Below are positions 15,242 to 23,902 of a stretch of 64,000 bases of DNA, piece by piece. How positions within the stretch are numbered: position 1 is the first letter of the stretch; every line of letters begins with the position of its first letter. The stretch covers positions 62,001 through 126,000 of the forward strand of contig NZ_SPFO01000005.1 in NCBI RefSeq assembly GCF_005845035.1, written 5' to 3'. The notes under the pieces were generated by a model, which saw nothing but the letters and a program-made list of their open reading frames with translations, was not told the origin of the DNA and ran no database searches. The position numbers and the translations under genes are program-made. The DNA is from Collinsella aerofaciens (GTDB lineage Bacteria > Actinomycetota > Coriobacteriia > Coriobacteriales > Coriobacteriaceae).

Positions 15242-16177
15242 TTACAGCTCAGTCACGACAACGCCGTTGTAGACCTCGTCCCAACGATCCATGACCAGAT
15301 GGCCGGTCATGGGATCCATGGCGTTGAGCTTGCCGCAGGTGTTGGCGGTACGCAGCACCGTCTCGTCATCCGCACCAGCAGCAATCGCATGTGCGAAGCC
15401 GGCAATGGTCGAATCGCCAGAGCCCGTAGCGTTAACGGCGGGGATATCGGGGGTCTTGGCGCGGAACGCACGGCCGTTATGGAAGCCAACTGAGCCGGCA
15501 GCGCCCATGGATACGACGACCCAGGGGATATCGGAGAAGCGGGCGTCAGAGGCGAGCGCGGAACGGAGCTCGTCCACATCGTCGGTGGTAAAGCTCGTGC
15601 CCAGAAGGCCGTTAATTTCGGTCAGGTTAGGCTTAACCAGCTCGGGCTTGACCTCGGACTTGAGCGCAGCCTCAAGCGAGGCACCCGAGGTATCGAGCAG
15701 CACCTTGGCGCCGGCGTTCTCGGCAATGCCCGTGATCTTGGCATAGTAGTCCGCCTCGACGCCGCGGGGCAGCGAACCCGAGATGGTAACGACATCGGCC
15801 TTGCTCGCAAGCTCGGTAAACTTGGCAGTAAAGGCATCGAGCTCCTCGGGGGCAATTGTCGGGCCGCTCTCGAGCAGCTCGGTCTGGTTGCCGGCGTGGA
15901 GGATGTTGAGGCAAATGCGAGTCTCGCCCTTGATGGGCACAAAGTCGTTGTTAATGCCGTTGGCGTCCATGAGCTCAGCCATGTAGGCGCCCATGTGGCC
16001 GCCGAGCAGACCGGTTGCCACAACGTCGTCACCCAGCTGACCCAGCACACGGGCCACGTTGAGGCCCTTGCCGCCGGCGGTCTTTTCGGGCGTCACACGG
16101 TTGACGTCGTCGATAACGAGCTCATCGAGCTGATAGCGCGTATCGACAGACGGGTTCATCGTAACGGTGAGGATCAT
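15242..16177 (-). CDS. lacC: PfkB-family sugar-phosphate kinase (tagatose-6-phosphate / 1-phosphofructokinase)
   Basis: A 311-residue kinase of the FruK/LacC branch of the PfkB family, which phosphorylates fructose-1-phosphate or tagatose-6-phosphate. The opening TVTMNPSVD, the substrate motif TAGGKGLNVARVL and the C-terminal NATGSGDSTIAGF, with the catalytic aspartate in GSGD, are all present. AAGGAG precedes the ATG. No fructose PTS is adjacent; instead the neighbours are galactoside and amino-sugar genes (LacX-like epimerase, AgaS, deacetylase), so tagatose-6-phosphate is the preferred substrate by context. FruK activity cannot be excluded. Its product would need a tagatose-bisphosphate aldolase encoded outside the window. 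Confidence 0.85.
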   Translation of the reverse strand: MILTVTMNPSVDTRYQLDELVIDDVNRVTPEKTAGGKGLNVARVLGQLGDDVVATGLLGGHMGAYMAELMDANGINNDFVPIKGETRICLNILHAGNQTELLESGPTIAPEELDAFTAKFTELASKADVVTISGSLPRGVEADYYAKITGIAENAGAKVLLDTSGASLEAALKSEVKPELVKPNLTEINGLLGTSFTTDDVDELRSALASDARFSDIPWVVVSMGAAGSVGFHNGRAFRAKTPDIPAVNATGSGDSTIAGFAHAIAAGADDETVLRTANTCGKLNAMDPMTGHLVMDRWDEVYNGVVVTEL

Positions 16178-16236
16178 TTTTAGCTCCTTATCTCGCAGGC
16201 TCCTTGTGCCTCGCGATACGAGTCGACAAAACGGAA

Positions 16237-17118
16237 TTACAGAATCTCAATCGTGAACGAGCGAACGATGGTCTCCTTGGGCTTGGCGACAAGGCAGCCG
16301 CGCTTATGCTCAAGTACGTCGTCCTCATCGGAGCAGGTCGAGAGGCCGCCCCAAGGTTCAACTGCCACAAAATCGCCCTCGGGCTTGCTCCACACAATGA
16401 GATATGGGAAGCCCTCAAAGCTCAGGCGGACGCCCTTGTCCTCGCCCTTTTTGGAAAGCGTGACCTGACGGCTCTCGAGCACGTCAAAGATGGTCTCCGC
16501 AAAATCGAAGAGCTCGTGCGACAGGGGCAGCGTCTTTCCCACCATGGGGTTCTTGGAGCGGTTTGCGACGTCAATCAATCCAGTCGAGGGAACGGCGGTG
16601 CAGAGCTCCGCAGCCTCGTCTTTCTCAAAGCGCAGCTCGTAGTCCGTATAGGCCTCGCCCTCATCGAGCGGACACCTAAAGCCGGGATGACCGCCGATAA
16701 AGAACGGCATGTCCTCGGTTCCCTCGTTGGTCACCTCATAGGAGACGCGCACGGCGGTATCCTCGAGCGTATAACGGGCGACAAGCTTAAACGGATACGG
16801 ATAATCGCTCAGCAGCGCGGCGTTATCCTCGGAAGCCAGGCACATCGCCAGCTCGTTCTCGCCTTGGCTCAGCAGCTTCCACTCCTGCTTGCGCGCAAAC
16901 CCGTGGCGAGCGAGCTTTACATGATGCCCGGCAAACGTCATGGCGTTGCCATCGCGCAGGCCTCCGCAAATCGGGAAGCAGATCGGCGCCTGGCCGGACC
17001 ACACTGCGGGATCACCCTGCCACAAATACTCGCGACCGTCGGCCTCAATCGAGGTAAACGAGCCGCCGGCCGTAGACACCTTAATAGAAATCGAATCGTT
17101 GGAGAGAGCGTATTCCAT
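16237..17118 (-). CDS. Aldose 1-epimerase-like protein (LacX type)
   Basis: A 293-residue galactose-mutarotase-superfamily protein. It opens with NDSISIKVSTAGGSFTSIEADG and has CFPICGGLRDG, ARHGFAR and FFIGGHPGFRCP, the pattern of the LacX/YeaD-like branch; the two histidines in these motifs are those expected at the active site. AAAGGATG precedes the ATG. It lies 60 bp upstream of the PfkB kinase in the same direction, an arrangement recalling lacX beside tagatose genes in lactose operons. It would act on a hexose or hexose-phosphate anomer in the cytoplasm; the true substrate is not determined. Confidence 0.85.
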   Translation of the reverse strand: MEYALSNDSISIKVSTAGGSFTSIEADGREYLWQGDPAVWSGQAPICFPICGGLRDGNAMTFAGHHVKLARHGFARKQEWKLLSQGENELAMCLASEDNAALLSDYPYPFKLVARYTLEDTAVRVSYEVTNEGTEDMPFFIGGHPGFRCPLDEGEAYTDYELRFEKDEAAELCTAVPSTGLIDVANRSKNPMVGKTLPLSHELFDFAETIFDVLESRQVTLSKKGEDKGVRLSFEGFPYLIVWSKPEGDFVAVEPWGGLSTCSDEDDVLEHKRGCLVAKPKETIVRSFTIEIL

Positions 17119-17276
17119 TGCCCATCCTTTCGAACAACTGCTTTTTTTGCTCGCAAGAACCCGTCTCGGCCCTGACCAAAGGACAAACCCGCACGTTCAT
17201 CGATGCGTCCGGTATCCCAGCCATGCAACGGGGTACCATACAGACATTGATGCAATTACAGCTGAAAGGCCTTCTT

Positions 17277-17861
17277 ATGCGAACCATCATCCTCTACGCC
17301 TCGCGCCATCACGGCAATACGAAAAAGCTCGTGGACGCCATCGTCGAGGCACACCCCGAGATCGATACCCTCGACGTCAAGGCGCTCGGCAAAAACGAGT
17401 ATCCCAACCTGCACGAATATCATCTGATCGGTGTCGCCACGGGCATCTATTACTCCGAGATCGACAAGGACATGGCACGCGTGCTCACTAACGTGCTGCA
17501 ACCGCAGGACAAGGTGTTTGGCCTTATGACCTACGGTGGCAAAAACAAGTGGTACGGCAAGGATATCGATGGCATCTGCCGCATGAAGCAGGCCATCTTT
17601 ATGGGTGTCTACGGCTGCCCCGGCTTTGATACGTGGGGGCCGTTCAAACTCACCGGCGGTGTCCAAAAGGGACACCCGACCGCCGAGGAAATTAAGGGCG
17701 CCGTCGACTTCTTCGACAAGATCGAAAACGAGTATGGCGACATCATCGTGGAAGAGTACGCCAAGCGCGAGAAGCGTCTAGCCTACGAAAAGGAGCATCC
17801 TGCAGGAGGCCTGGTGGCCGGCGTTAAGCGCACGGCAAAGAAGATCGCTAACAAGCTGTAA
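17277..17861 (+). CDS. Flavodoxin-family protein
   Basis: A 194-residue protein with a flavodoxin fold: TIILYASRHHGNTKKL at the N-terminus is the FMN-phosphate loop, followed by GVATGIYYSEIDKDM and LMTYGGKNKWYG, the latter forming the isoalloxazine loop. It is shorter than NADPH:FMN reductases and has a basic C-terminal tail (LVAGVKRTAKKIANKL). ATG 17277 has AAAGG upstream and sits at the fold start; the in-frame sequence upstream is non-coding. It is divergent from the LacX-like gene and convergent with nagA. It is probably an electron carrier or flavin-dependent partner; the redox partner is unknown. Confidence 0.85.
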   Translation: MRTIILYASRHHGNTKKLVDAIVEAHPEIDTLDVKALGKNEYPNLHEYHLIGVATGIYYSEIDKDMARVLTNVLQPQDKVFGLMTYGGKNKWYGKDIDGICRMKQAIFMGVYGCPGFDTWGPFKLTGGVQKGHPTAEEIKGAVDFFDKIENEYGDIIVEEYAKREKRLAYEKEHPAGGLVAGVKRTAKKIANKL

Positions 17862-17892
17862 CTGTTAAGGTGCTTTTGAGCGTTTAACCCAT

Positions 17893-17930
17893 ACGGCGGG
17901 TCCGAGCAGATTCGGGCCCGCCGTCTTTTT
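17893..17930 (+). terminator. Terminator between flavodoxin and the deacetylase gene
   Basis: ACGGCGGG pairs with CCCGCCGT and is followed by CTTTTT on the plus strand. It separates the convergent genes. Confidence 0.85.
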
Positions 17931-17936
17931 CTATCG

Positions 17937-19106
17937 TTACTCGGTAAAGGCGTTGCCGACGCTTTGGCCGCCAACATACGTCTCGACGAGGGTGAGCTCA
18001 TGGTCGAACACGACAAAGTCGGCGTCGCGACCCGGCATGATGCTGCCGCACTTATCCTCGATGTGCGCGGAGCGTGCCGGCACCTCGGTTGCCATGCGAA
18101 TGGCGATATCGGCGCTGGCGATGCCCCAGTCGACGATGTTCTTGACGCCCTGGGCAAGCGTGAGCACCGAGCCGGCAATGCTCTTGCCGTCAGCGAGCCA
18201 GCACAGGTTGTCCTTCATGATGACGTCCATGCCACCACTGGTGTAGCTGCCCTCGGGCATGCCGCCGCAACCCAGGCAGTCGGTGATGAGCACCGTGTGC
18301 TGCCAGCCCTTTGCCTGCAGCAGTGCCTTGATGGCGGCAGGGTTTACGTGCTTGCCGTCACAGATGATCTCGGCGTAGGTCTCGGGCGTGGACATGGCAG
18401 CACCCACGACACCGGGCTCACGGTGATGCAGCCCGCGCTGGCCGTTATAGGTATGCGTAAAGCAGCTGGCACCGGCGTTGATGGCGGCGATGCACTCATC
18501 GTAGGTGGCGTCGGAGTGACCGATGCTGGTCACCACACCCTTGGCGTTCAGAGCAGCCGCATAAGCAGCGGAACCGTCGCGCTCGGCCGCCATGGCGCTC
18601 TTAACGATGCGACCACCCGCAGCCTCCTGCCACTGATCGAAGACCTCCTCGGAGGGGTCGATAAGATAAGCGGGGTTCTGCGCGCCCACGTGCTTCATGG
18701 TAAAGAAGGGGCCCTCCAGGTAGATGCCCTGAATGCGAGCACCGCAGAAGTCGGGGCCGCGACCCTCGTCCGCCTTGGCGATAGCGGCGCAGGCGTCCTT
18801 GATCTGCTCAACGCCATCGGTGAACGTCGTGGGCAGCCAGCTGGTGGTACCGCGACGGGCGAGCTCGGTCGAGCTGATATCGATGCCCTCGGGATCGTTA
18901 TCGGTAGTTGAGTGGTTGTAGAAGCCATGGATGTGAGTATCGACCATACCCGGTGCGATCCACGATCCCGTGTAGTCCTTAATCTCGCAAGAGGGCTCGT
19001 CGGCCTGCCAGGCGCCAAAGACGCCATCCTCGACCATAAGATAGCCGCCCAGTTGCGGGCCTGCCGGCAAGAAGAACTTGTCAGCCTTAATTGCGTACGT
19101 GCTCAT
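17937..19106 (-). CDS. nagA: N-acetylhexosamine-6-phosphate deacetylase (NagA/AgaA)
   Basis: A 389-residue amidohydrolase that removes acetate from GlcNAc-6-phosphate or GalNAc-6-phosphate. The metal and active-site segments are GMVDTHIHGF, YLEGPFF, SIGHSDATYDE, ICDGKHVNP and the catalytic LITDC; CGSIMPGRDADFVVF closes the barrel. The ATG at 19106 has AAGGAG five bases upstream, while a GTG two codons earlier lacks that spacing. It is transcribed after agaS, behind a terminator-like hairpin. The neighbouring AgaS and mannose-family PTS suggest GalNAc-6-phosphate as the physiological substrate. A partial second copy persists at 15077-15208. Confidence 0.9.
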   Translation of the reverse strand: MSTYAIKADKFFLPAGPQLGGYLMVEDGVFGAWQADEPSCEIKDYTGSWIAPGMVDTHIHGFYNHSTTDNDPEGIDISSTELARRGTTSWLPTTFTDGVEQIKDACAAIAKADEGRGPDFCGARIQGIYLEGPFFTMKHVGAQNPAYLIDPSEEVFDQWQEAAGGRIVKSAMAAERDGSAAYAAALNAKGVVTSIGHSDATYDECIAAINAGASCFTHTYNGQRGLHHREPGVVGAAMSTPETYAEIICDGKHVNPAAIKALLQAKGWQHTVLITDCLGCGGMPEGSYTSGGMDVIMKDNLCWLADGKSIAGSVLTLAQGVKNIVDWGIASADIAIRMATEVPARSAHIEDKCGSIMPGRDADFVVFDHELTLVETYVGGQSVGNAFTE

Positions 19107-19164
19107 ATGCACTCCTTGCTTCTAAAGCAGTTGACTGTGGTGATGCTTATACCCAGCTCACGTA

Positions 19165-19205
19165 AAACAAAAAGCGCCCGCCCGCCGTTATGAGCGGACG
19201 GGCGC
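19165..19205 (-). terminator. Terminator-like hairpin between agaS and the deacetylase gene
   Basis: On the minus strand GCGCCCGTCCGC and GCGGGCGGGCGC form a 12-bp stem with one mismatch, followed by TTTTTGTTTT. It lies after agaS and before nagA, so the latter may be expressed at a lower level or from its own promoter. Confidence 0.8.
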
Positions 19206-19223
19206 CCTTACAGGGGGACGCGA

Positions 19224-20390
19224 TTAAGCGGTGAAGGGGTGAATCGTCACGCCCTTAACCACGCGGTTGACCGTGCCGGTGGGGCTCGGCGTATCGGGCG
19301 TGTTGCCCACGCGCACGGAGTTGAGCAGGCTGATAGCCTGGGCAAACATCACGAACGGCAGAGCAAGGTAACCCTCGGGAAGTGCCTCGTAGCCCTTAAA
19401 GGTGAAGGACTCACCCTCATAGACGGTGGCACCTTCCTGCTGAACGGCGATGGTGTGCTGAGCGATCTCGTCGCCACCGATCTCGTTGAGGATGTCGATG
19501 TCGTACTGACGGGTGTAGGCGTCGTTGTTGACGAACACGAAGACGAGCGTCTTATCGTCGACGAAGGACTTAGGTCCGTGACGATAGCCCATGGAGGTGT
19601 CGTAGGAAGTAGCGACCAGACCGTGAGCGAGCTCGAGGATCTTGAGCTGGCTCTCCTGAGCAAGGCCACCGAAGGAGCCAGAACCCAAGTAGGTCACGCG
19701 GTTGAAGTCGCCAGCCAGGTAATCGGCGATCTCGGGCTCACGGGAGATGACCTCCTCGCTCATCTTGGCGATGGTCTCGACCCACTCGGCCTTCTGCTCG
19801 TCAGAGGCAGTGTCGAAAATAAGGGTGGAGAGCAGGGTCATGCAGGAATAAGAACCGGTCATGGCGAAGCCCTTGTCGTTGGCGCGCGGAATGAGCAGCG
19901 TCAGCGCATTGGGATCATCGGCAGACTCGACGGCAAGCTTGCCCTCGGGAGCGCAGGTGATGTTGAGGAACTTGACGTTGTGGACGAGCTCCTTGGCAAC
20001 GGCAACGGCGGCAAGGCTCTCGGGGCTGTTGCCAGAGCGGGCAAAGGAAACCACGAGCGTGGGATCCTCGGCGCGCAGGAAGTCGCGCGGAGCGCTCACG
20101 ATGTCGGTCGTGGCGATGGGCTTAAAGTCGTAGAGATCAGTGTTGCCAGCGTGACGCAGGTACGGGGCGCAGGTATCGCCAACGTAGTCGGACGTACCGG
20201 CACCGGTGAAGACAACGGACAGACGGCCCTCGCCCATAGCGCGAGCCTCGGCCAGGAAGGCCTCGATGGCCTCCTTGTTCTCGCGATAGATGTTGAGCGT
20301 ATCACGCCAAAGCTCGGGCTGCTGAGCAATCTCGGCCGTGGTGATCTGGGCGCCGAGCTCGGTGAGCTCCTCGACACTCTTCTCGAACAT
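19224..20390 (-). CDS. agaS: Galactosamine-6-phosphate isomerase/deaminase AgaS
   Basis: A 388-residue double-SIS-domain enzyme. The first SIS domain has VFTGAGTSDYVGD and VVSFARSGNSPES; the second has YLGSGSFGGLAQES and DTSMGYRHGPKSFV. This pattern is that of AgaS, which converts galactosamine-6-phosphate to tagatose-6-phosphate and ammonia. An AGGT site precedes the ATG. It is the gene after the GntR regulator, and an operator-like CTGGTAGTAACCAG lies in its upstream gap. With the PTS and deacetylase it completes the path from imported GalNAc to tagatose-6-phosphate. A glutamine-fructose-6-phosphate-aminotransferase-like role is unlikely because no glutaminase domain is present. Confidence 0.9.
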   Translation of the reverse strand: MFEKSVEELTELGAQITTAEIAQQPELWRDTLNIYRENKEAIEAFLAEARAMGEGRLSVVFTGAGTSDYVGDTCAPYLRHAGNTDLYDFKPIATTDIVSAPRDFLRAEDPTLVVSFARSGNSPESLAAVAVAKELVHNVKFLNITCAPEGKLAVESADDPNALTLLIPRANDKGFAMTGSYSCMTLLSTLIFDTASDEQKAEWVETIAKMSEEVISREPEIADYLAGDFNRVTYLGSGSFGGLAQESQLKILELAHGLVATSYDTSMGYRHGPKSFVDDKTLVFVFVNNDAYTRQYDIDILNEIGGDEIAQHTIAVQQEGATVYEGESFTFKGYEALPEGYLALPFVMFAQAISLLNSVRVGNTPDTPSPTGTVNRVVKGVTIHPFTA

Positions 20391-20451
20391 TTCTAATACC
20401 TCTCTCTAGAAGTAATCCTCTGACGTGCAATTATACACTTCAGTTGGTTAT

Positions 20452-20465
20452 CTGGTAGTAACCAG
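20452..20465. promoter_or_regulatory. GntR-type operator between agaS and its regulator
   Basis: CTGGTAGTAACCAG, flanked by TTAT and TTAAA. It closely matches the site upstream of the PTS operon (24744-24757) and resembles known NagR/AgaR-type operators (TGGTnnnnACCA). Located 62 bp before the agaS start codon. Confidence 0.7.
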
Positions 20466-20504
20466 TTAAATGCAAAGAATCATCATATGGATACGATGCG
20501 AACA

Positions 20505-21236
20505 CTAGTCGCTACGCTGGTGGTAAACCTTGTATTTAAACTGATCGGCACGAGCAACCGAGAGTGTATACTCCACAACCTCGTTTGACTCGTTATACGT
20601 AGTCCTGACCAAATCGAGCACAGGCGAGCCCTCGACAATTCCCAAAAGGTGAGCGTCGGTGGGACGGGCTATGCTCGCATAGAACTCCTCCTCGGCCACG
20701 CGTATCTTTTGCTGAAAGTCTTGCTCAATCACATCGTAAAGCGGCTTACGCTCCAGTAGCGGTCGCTTTAGGGACAGAAATTGACGAACCGGTAGATAGC
20801 TGCGTTCGACCATCATGGGCATGTTGTCGGCGGAACGAAGGCGCTTGAGCTTAAAGATACGGTCGCCGATACGGCATCCCATATGCTCGGCCAGATTCTT
20901 ATCGGCCTCCATCTCACAAAACTCGAGAATCGTGGTCTCGGGGTCGCGACCCATCGCGCGCATCTGCTCGGTAAAGCTGTAGGACTGCATAAGATTGGTT
21001 GCCTTTGCCGAACGGTCGGTCACAAAGGTACCGCGACCGTGCTGCCGAACCACCAATCCTAAACGCTCCAGTTCCTGCAGAGCCAGGCGTACCGTAGTGC
21101 GCGAGAGACCATAGCGCTCCGATAGTTCGCGCTCGGAAGGAATCATGTCACCGGCGCGATATTCATGGTCGATCTTTTCGGTCAGAATATCGACCAGCTG
21201 ATCGTACAGCGGTTGCTTACGCGCTCCGATCGCCAT
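20505..21236 (-). CDS. GntR/HutC-family regulator of the amino-sugar locus (AgaR/NagR-like)
   Basis: A 243-residue regulator with an N-terminal winged helix (QLVDILTEKI, MIPSERELSERYGLSRTTVR, RQHGRGTFV) and a C-terminal UTRA effector domain (residues about 90-240, with LVRTTYNESNEVVEYTLS). ATG 21236 is preceded by GGGAGG; a start seven codons upstream lacks this. It sits between the PTS operon and agaS, all on the same strand. The CTGGTnnTAAC-type sites before agaS and the PTS operon are its likely targets, relieved by a hexosamine-6-phosphate as in NagR. The ligand is inferred from context. Confidence 0.9.
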   Translation of the reverse strand: MAIGARKQPLYDQLVDILTEKIDHEYRAGDMIPSERELSERYGLSRTTVRLALQELERLGLVVRQHGRGTFVTDRSAKATNLMQSYSFTEQMRAMGRDPETTILEFCEMEADKNLAEHMGCRIGDRIFKLKRLRSADNMPMMVERSYLPVRQFLSLKRPLLERKPLYDVIEQDFQQKIRVAEEEFYASIARPTDAHLLGIVEGSPVLDLVRTTYNESNEVVEYTLSVARADQFKYKVYHQRSD

Positions 21237-21320
21237 CCTATCCTCCCATTTTCTCAAACTCGGCTACTACCTTGGGTGTTTAGCATTATCTGTCTGCCAC
21301 ACCCAAATCAACAAGAAAAC

Positions 21321-21354
21321 AAAAGCCGCGCGCTCTTTCGAGCACGCGGCTTTT
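21321..21354 (-). terminator. Terminator after the aga PTS operon
   Basis: AAAAGCCGCG and CGCGGCTTTT arms with an inner CGCTC/GAGC stem, followed on the minus strand by TTTTGTTTTC. It separates EIID from the regulator gene. Confidence 0.85.
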
Positions 21355-21420
21355 AACATACACATGGCTTAAGGGGTCGGGGTGTGAGCCGCGTAGGGAC
21401 ACACCCCTCAAGCTAGAGCC

Positions 21421-22503
21421 TTACCAGATGCTCGGCCAGAGACCAAGCGGGCCAGCGCCCAGGATGCCGAGGACGAAGAGCAGCAGAATGCCCTTGGTCG
21501 GGGTCCAGCTGTGCTTAGCGAACATGTAGTAAAGCAGCAGCGTAAGCATAAGCGGGACGAGCTTCGGGACGATGGTGTTGAGGGTGTCGGCAACAGAGAA
21601 GTTGACCGGATCCTCGGTAACGGTGCCGTAGGTCACGGACTCCATGCCGTTGCCCAGATCGGTGACGCCGCACTCGACAGCGTTGCCGTCGGCATCGGAA
21701 GCGGTGAGGGCGTTGCCGTCCTCATCGGTCATGGCGATGGTACCGGCCTCAGCGGTCTCGGTATCGATGCCCTCCATACCGGTGAAGTTCTCGGCCTCCT
21801 TCTCGGAGACGATCACGGTAGTGGCGGAGAGGCCACGGGTGGTGCCGTTGGGGATCTGGAGGTTGATCTGGGTGCCACCCATGGTGACGACCAGGCAACC
21901 GACGACGAAGACGCCCATGATGGAAGCGGCACGCGTGAAGGCCTGCATGTTGGCAGTCAGAGCGTCAATAGCGCTGGTGCCAAGCTTGTAGGACCAGTTC
22001 ATGAGCCAGAAGCGCAGAGCGAACTGGACGACGTTGAAGATCACCAGGAAGATGATCGGTGCAGCGGCGTTGCCGTTGATGGCCATGTTGGAGGTGATGC
22101 CGGCCGTGATAGGCACGAGCGTCAGCCAGAACAGGGCGTCACCGATACCACCGAGCGGGCCCATTGCGGCGACGCGGACGGCGCGGATCGTGGGGATGTC
22201 AACCTTGTTCTGCTCGAGCGAAAGCACGATGCCCATAACAAAGGTGACGAGGAACGGGTGAGTGTTGAAGAACTCCAGGTTGTGGCTCATGGAAGCCGCG
22301 AGGTCGTTCTTGTTGGTGTGGATCTTCTCCAGACCGGGGATGATGGAGTAGAGCCAGCCAGCGGCCTGCATACGCTCGTAGTTGAACGAGGCCTGCAGGA
22401 AGCAGGAGCGCCAAGCCATCTTGTTGAGGGTCTTCTGGTCGAGCTGCGGAGCAGGAGTGAGATCCTCGTAGTGCTCCGGGATCACATACTCATTAGATGC
22501 CAT
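21421..22503 (-). CDS. agaD: Mannose-family PTS EIID
   Basis: A 360-residue membrane protein of the EIID family, which with EIIC forms the sugar channel. NYERMQAAGWLYSIIPGL, MGPLGGIGDALFWLT and the C-terminal hydrophobic helices match the family. ATG 22503 overlaps the end of the EIIC gene by 11 bp and has GGAGGT upstream. The protein is about 80 residues longer than usual: a hydrophilic acidic segment (roughly residues 220-300, SEKEAENFTGM through TVTEDPVNF) lies before the last membrane helices. Similar inserts exist in some actinobacterial EIID proteins, but its role here is unknown. Transport substrate GalNAc is inferred. Confidence 0.9.
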   Translation of the reverse strand: MASNEYVIPEHYEDLTPAPQLDQKTLNKMAWRSCFLQASFNYERMQAAGWLYSIIPGLEKIHTNKNDLAASMSHNLEFFNTHPFLVTFVMGIVLSLEQNKVDIPTIRAVRVAAMGPLGGIGDALFWLTLVPITAGITSNMAINGNAAAPIIFLVIFNVVQFALRFWLMNWSYKLGTSAIDALTANMQAFTRAASIMGVFVVGCLVVTMGGTQINLQIPNGTTRGLSATTVIVSEKEAENFTGMEGIDTETAEAGTIAMTDEDGNALTASDADGNAVECGVTDLGNGMESVTYGTVTEDPVNFSVADTLNTIVPKLVPLMLTLLLYYMFAKHSWTPTKGILLLFVLGILGAGPLGLWPSIW

Positions 22504-23293
22504 CTTCGAAGTCACCTCCGTCAGAAACAGCTGCACCCTTCAGCTCGGTCTGCTGCTGGAAGTCCCAGAAAGCGATGCCGAAGCCGATGAGAGCGAGGAT
22601 GAGCAGAGCAGGGGTTGCCAGAGAATCGTTGGCAACGGTGATGAGCGCGAGGCCAAAGCCCATGAAGAAGAAGCCCCACATATCGCGGTTCATCATAACC
22701 TTGAGCAGGACGGCGAAGCCGACGAAGCGCATCATGCCGCCTGCAGCGGAGAGACCGGTCTGCAGCCAAGTCGGGATGGCGGAAGCGATGGTCTGACCGA
22801 TGGTGGCGCCAGCGATGAAGAACAGGGTGACGACGACGGCGAAGATCAGGCCGAGCAGAGCCATGGCGAAGTAGTTCAGACGCTCGATACCCTTGGTGTC
22901 AGCGTTGTGAGCCATGTTGTCCGCGGAGGACATGAGCGGCGACATAAGCGTGAAGACCAGGGTAACGCCGAGCTGACCAAGCAGAGCGAACGGAATGGCA
23001 AGGCCGACTGCCGCGTTGGGCTCGAGGCCCGTGGCGATAGCGAGAATGGCTGCCATGATGCCGCCGATAACAGCGTTAGGCGGCTGAGCACCTCCGATCG
23101 GCATGTTGCCGATCGTCATGAGCTGATAAGTACCACCCACGAGAAGACCGGTGTTGAGGTCGCCAAGGATAAGACCGATGACGGCGCCGGTGACGATGGG
23201 CTGATAGAGAGACTCGAGGAAGTTAAACTGGTCGATTGCCGCGACGAACGTGACGATGAAGACCAGAGCGACCTGGAAGATCGTGTATTCCAT
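22493..23293 (-). CDS. agaC: Mannose-family PTS EIIC
   Basis: A 266-residue integral membrane protein of the mannose/sorbose EIIC family. It starts YTIFQVALVFIVTFVAAIDQFNFLE, a typical opening, and has the conserved GLILGDLNTGLLVGGTYQLM and IGGAQPPNAVIGG loops that contribute to the sugar site. About seven or eight hydrophobic segments are evident. It is translated just before EIID with an 11-bp overlap, consistent with equimolar coupling, and after EIIB. Substrate is predicted to be N-acetylgalactosamine or a related hexosamine from the adjoining deacetylase and AgaS. Confidence 0.92.
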   Translation of the reverse strand: MEYTIFQVALVFIVTFVAAIDQFNFLESLYQPIVTGAVIGLILGDLNTGLLVGGTYQLMTIGNMPIGGAQPPNAVIGGIMAAILAIATGLEPNAAVGLAIPFALLGQLGVTLVFTLMSPLMSSADNMAHNADTKGIERLNYFAMALLGLIFAVVVTLFFIAGATIGQTIASAIPTWLQTGLSAAGGMMRFVGFAVLLKVMMNRDMWGFFFMGFGLALITVANDSLATPALLILALIGFGIAFWDFQQQTELKGAAVSDGGDFEDGI

Positions 23294-23383
23294 CTTGCTC
23301 CTCCTTTCAAAATGTATGTACGCACTTTGGATATCACGTACAGAATGTCAGGGTTTCACTCCTGACAACGTGGATCACGAGGA

Positions 23384-23866
23384 TTACGAGAAGAGCTTGC
23401 TCGTGTCCTCAACAGGCGTGCTCGGAACGCGCCTGATCTCCAACTCCACCCCCAATTCCTGCAGCTCTTTAAACGCAGCGACATCCTCGTCGTTAACTGC
23501 GACGGAGGTGGCGACTTGGCGCTTTCCTTCCGACATGTGCATGTTGCCGATGTTTACCTTCTTTATAGGCACACCGCCCTTGACGAGCGTAAGCACGTCT
23601 TCCGGTGTTTCGGCCACGATGAAGATCTTCTGGCGCGGGCTCGCCTTGCCGATGACGTCGATGGTCTTCTGCAGGGAGAAGAAACGCGTAGCGACGCCGG
23701 TGGGAGCGGCCATCTTCATGAGGTTCTGGCGCATGGTGTTGGTCGACACGTCGTCGTTGGCGACGAGGATGAGGTTGGAGCCCAGAGTGGAGTTCCACTG
23801 GGTGGCAACCTGACCATGAACCAGTCGGTTATCGATGCGGGTAAGAAGAATGTTGGGTTCTGCCAT
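23384..23866 (-). CDS. agaB: Mannose-family PTS EIIB
   Basis: A 160-residue cytoplasmic phosphocarrier of the sorbose/mannose EIIB family. The phosphorylated residue is His17 in RIDNRLVHGQV, and the remainder (KASPRQKIFIVAETPEDVL, VKGGVPIKKVNIGNMH, FKELQELGVELEIRRVP) is fully conserved in pattern. It receives phosphate from EIIA at His9 and passes it to the incoming sugar. It lies in the operon EIIA-YajC-EIIB-EIIC-EIID. Its near-twin at 13659-14141 has tyrosine at the same position. Confidence 0.93.
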   Translation of the reverse strand: MAEPNILLTRIDNRLVHGQVATQWNSTLGSNLILVANDDVSTNTMRQNLMKMAAPTGVATRFFSLQKTIDVIGKASPRQKIFIVAETPEDVLTLVKGGVPIKKVNIGNMHMSEGKRQVATSVAVNDEDVAAFKELQELGVELEIRRVPSTPVEDTSKLFS

Positions 23867-23902
23867 GTTGATCAGCTTCCTTTCGTTATTTGCTGACGAC
23901 AG

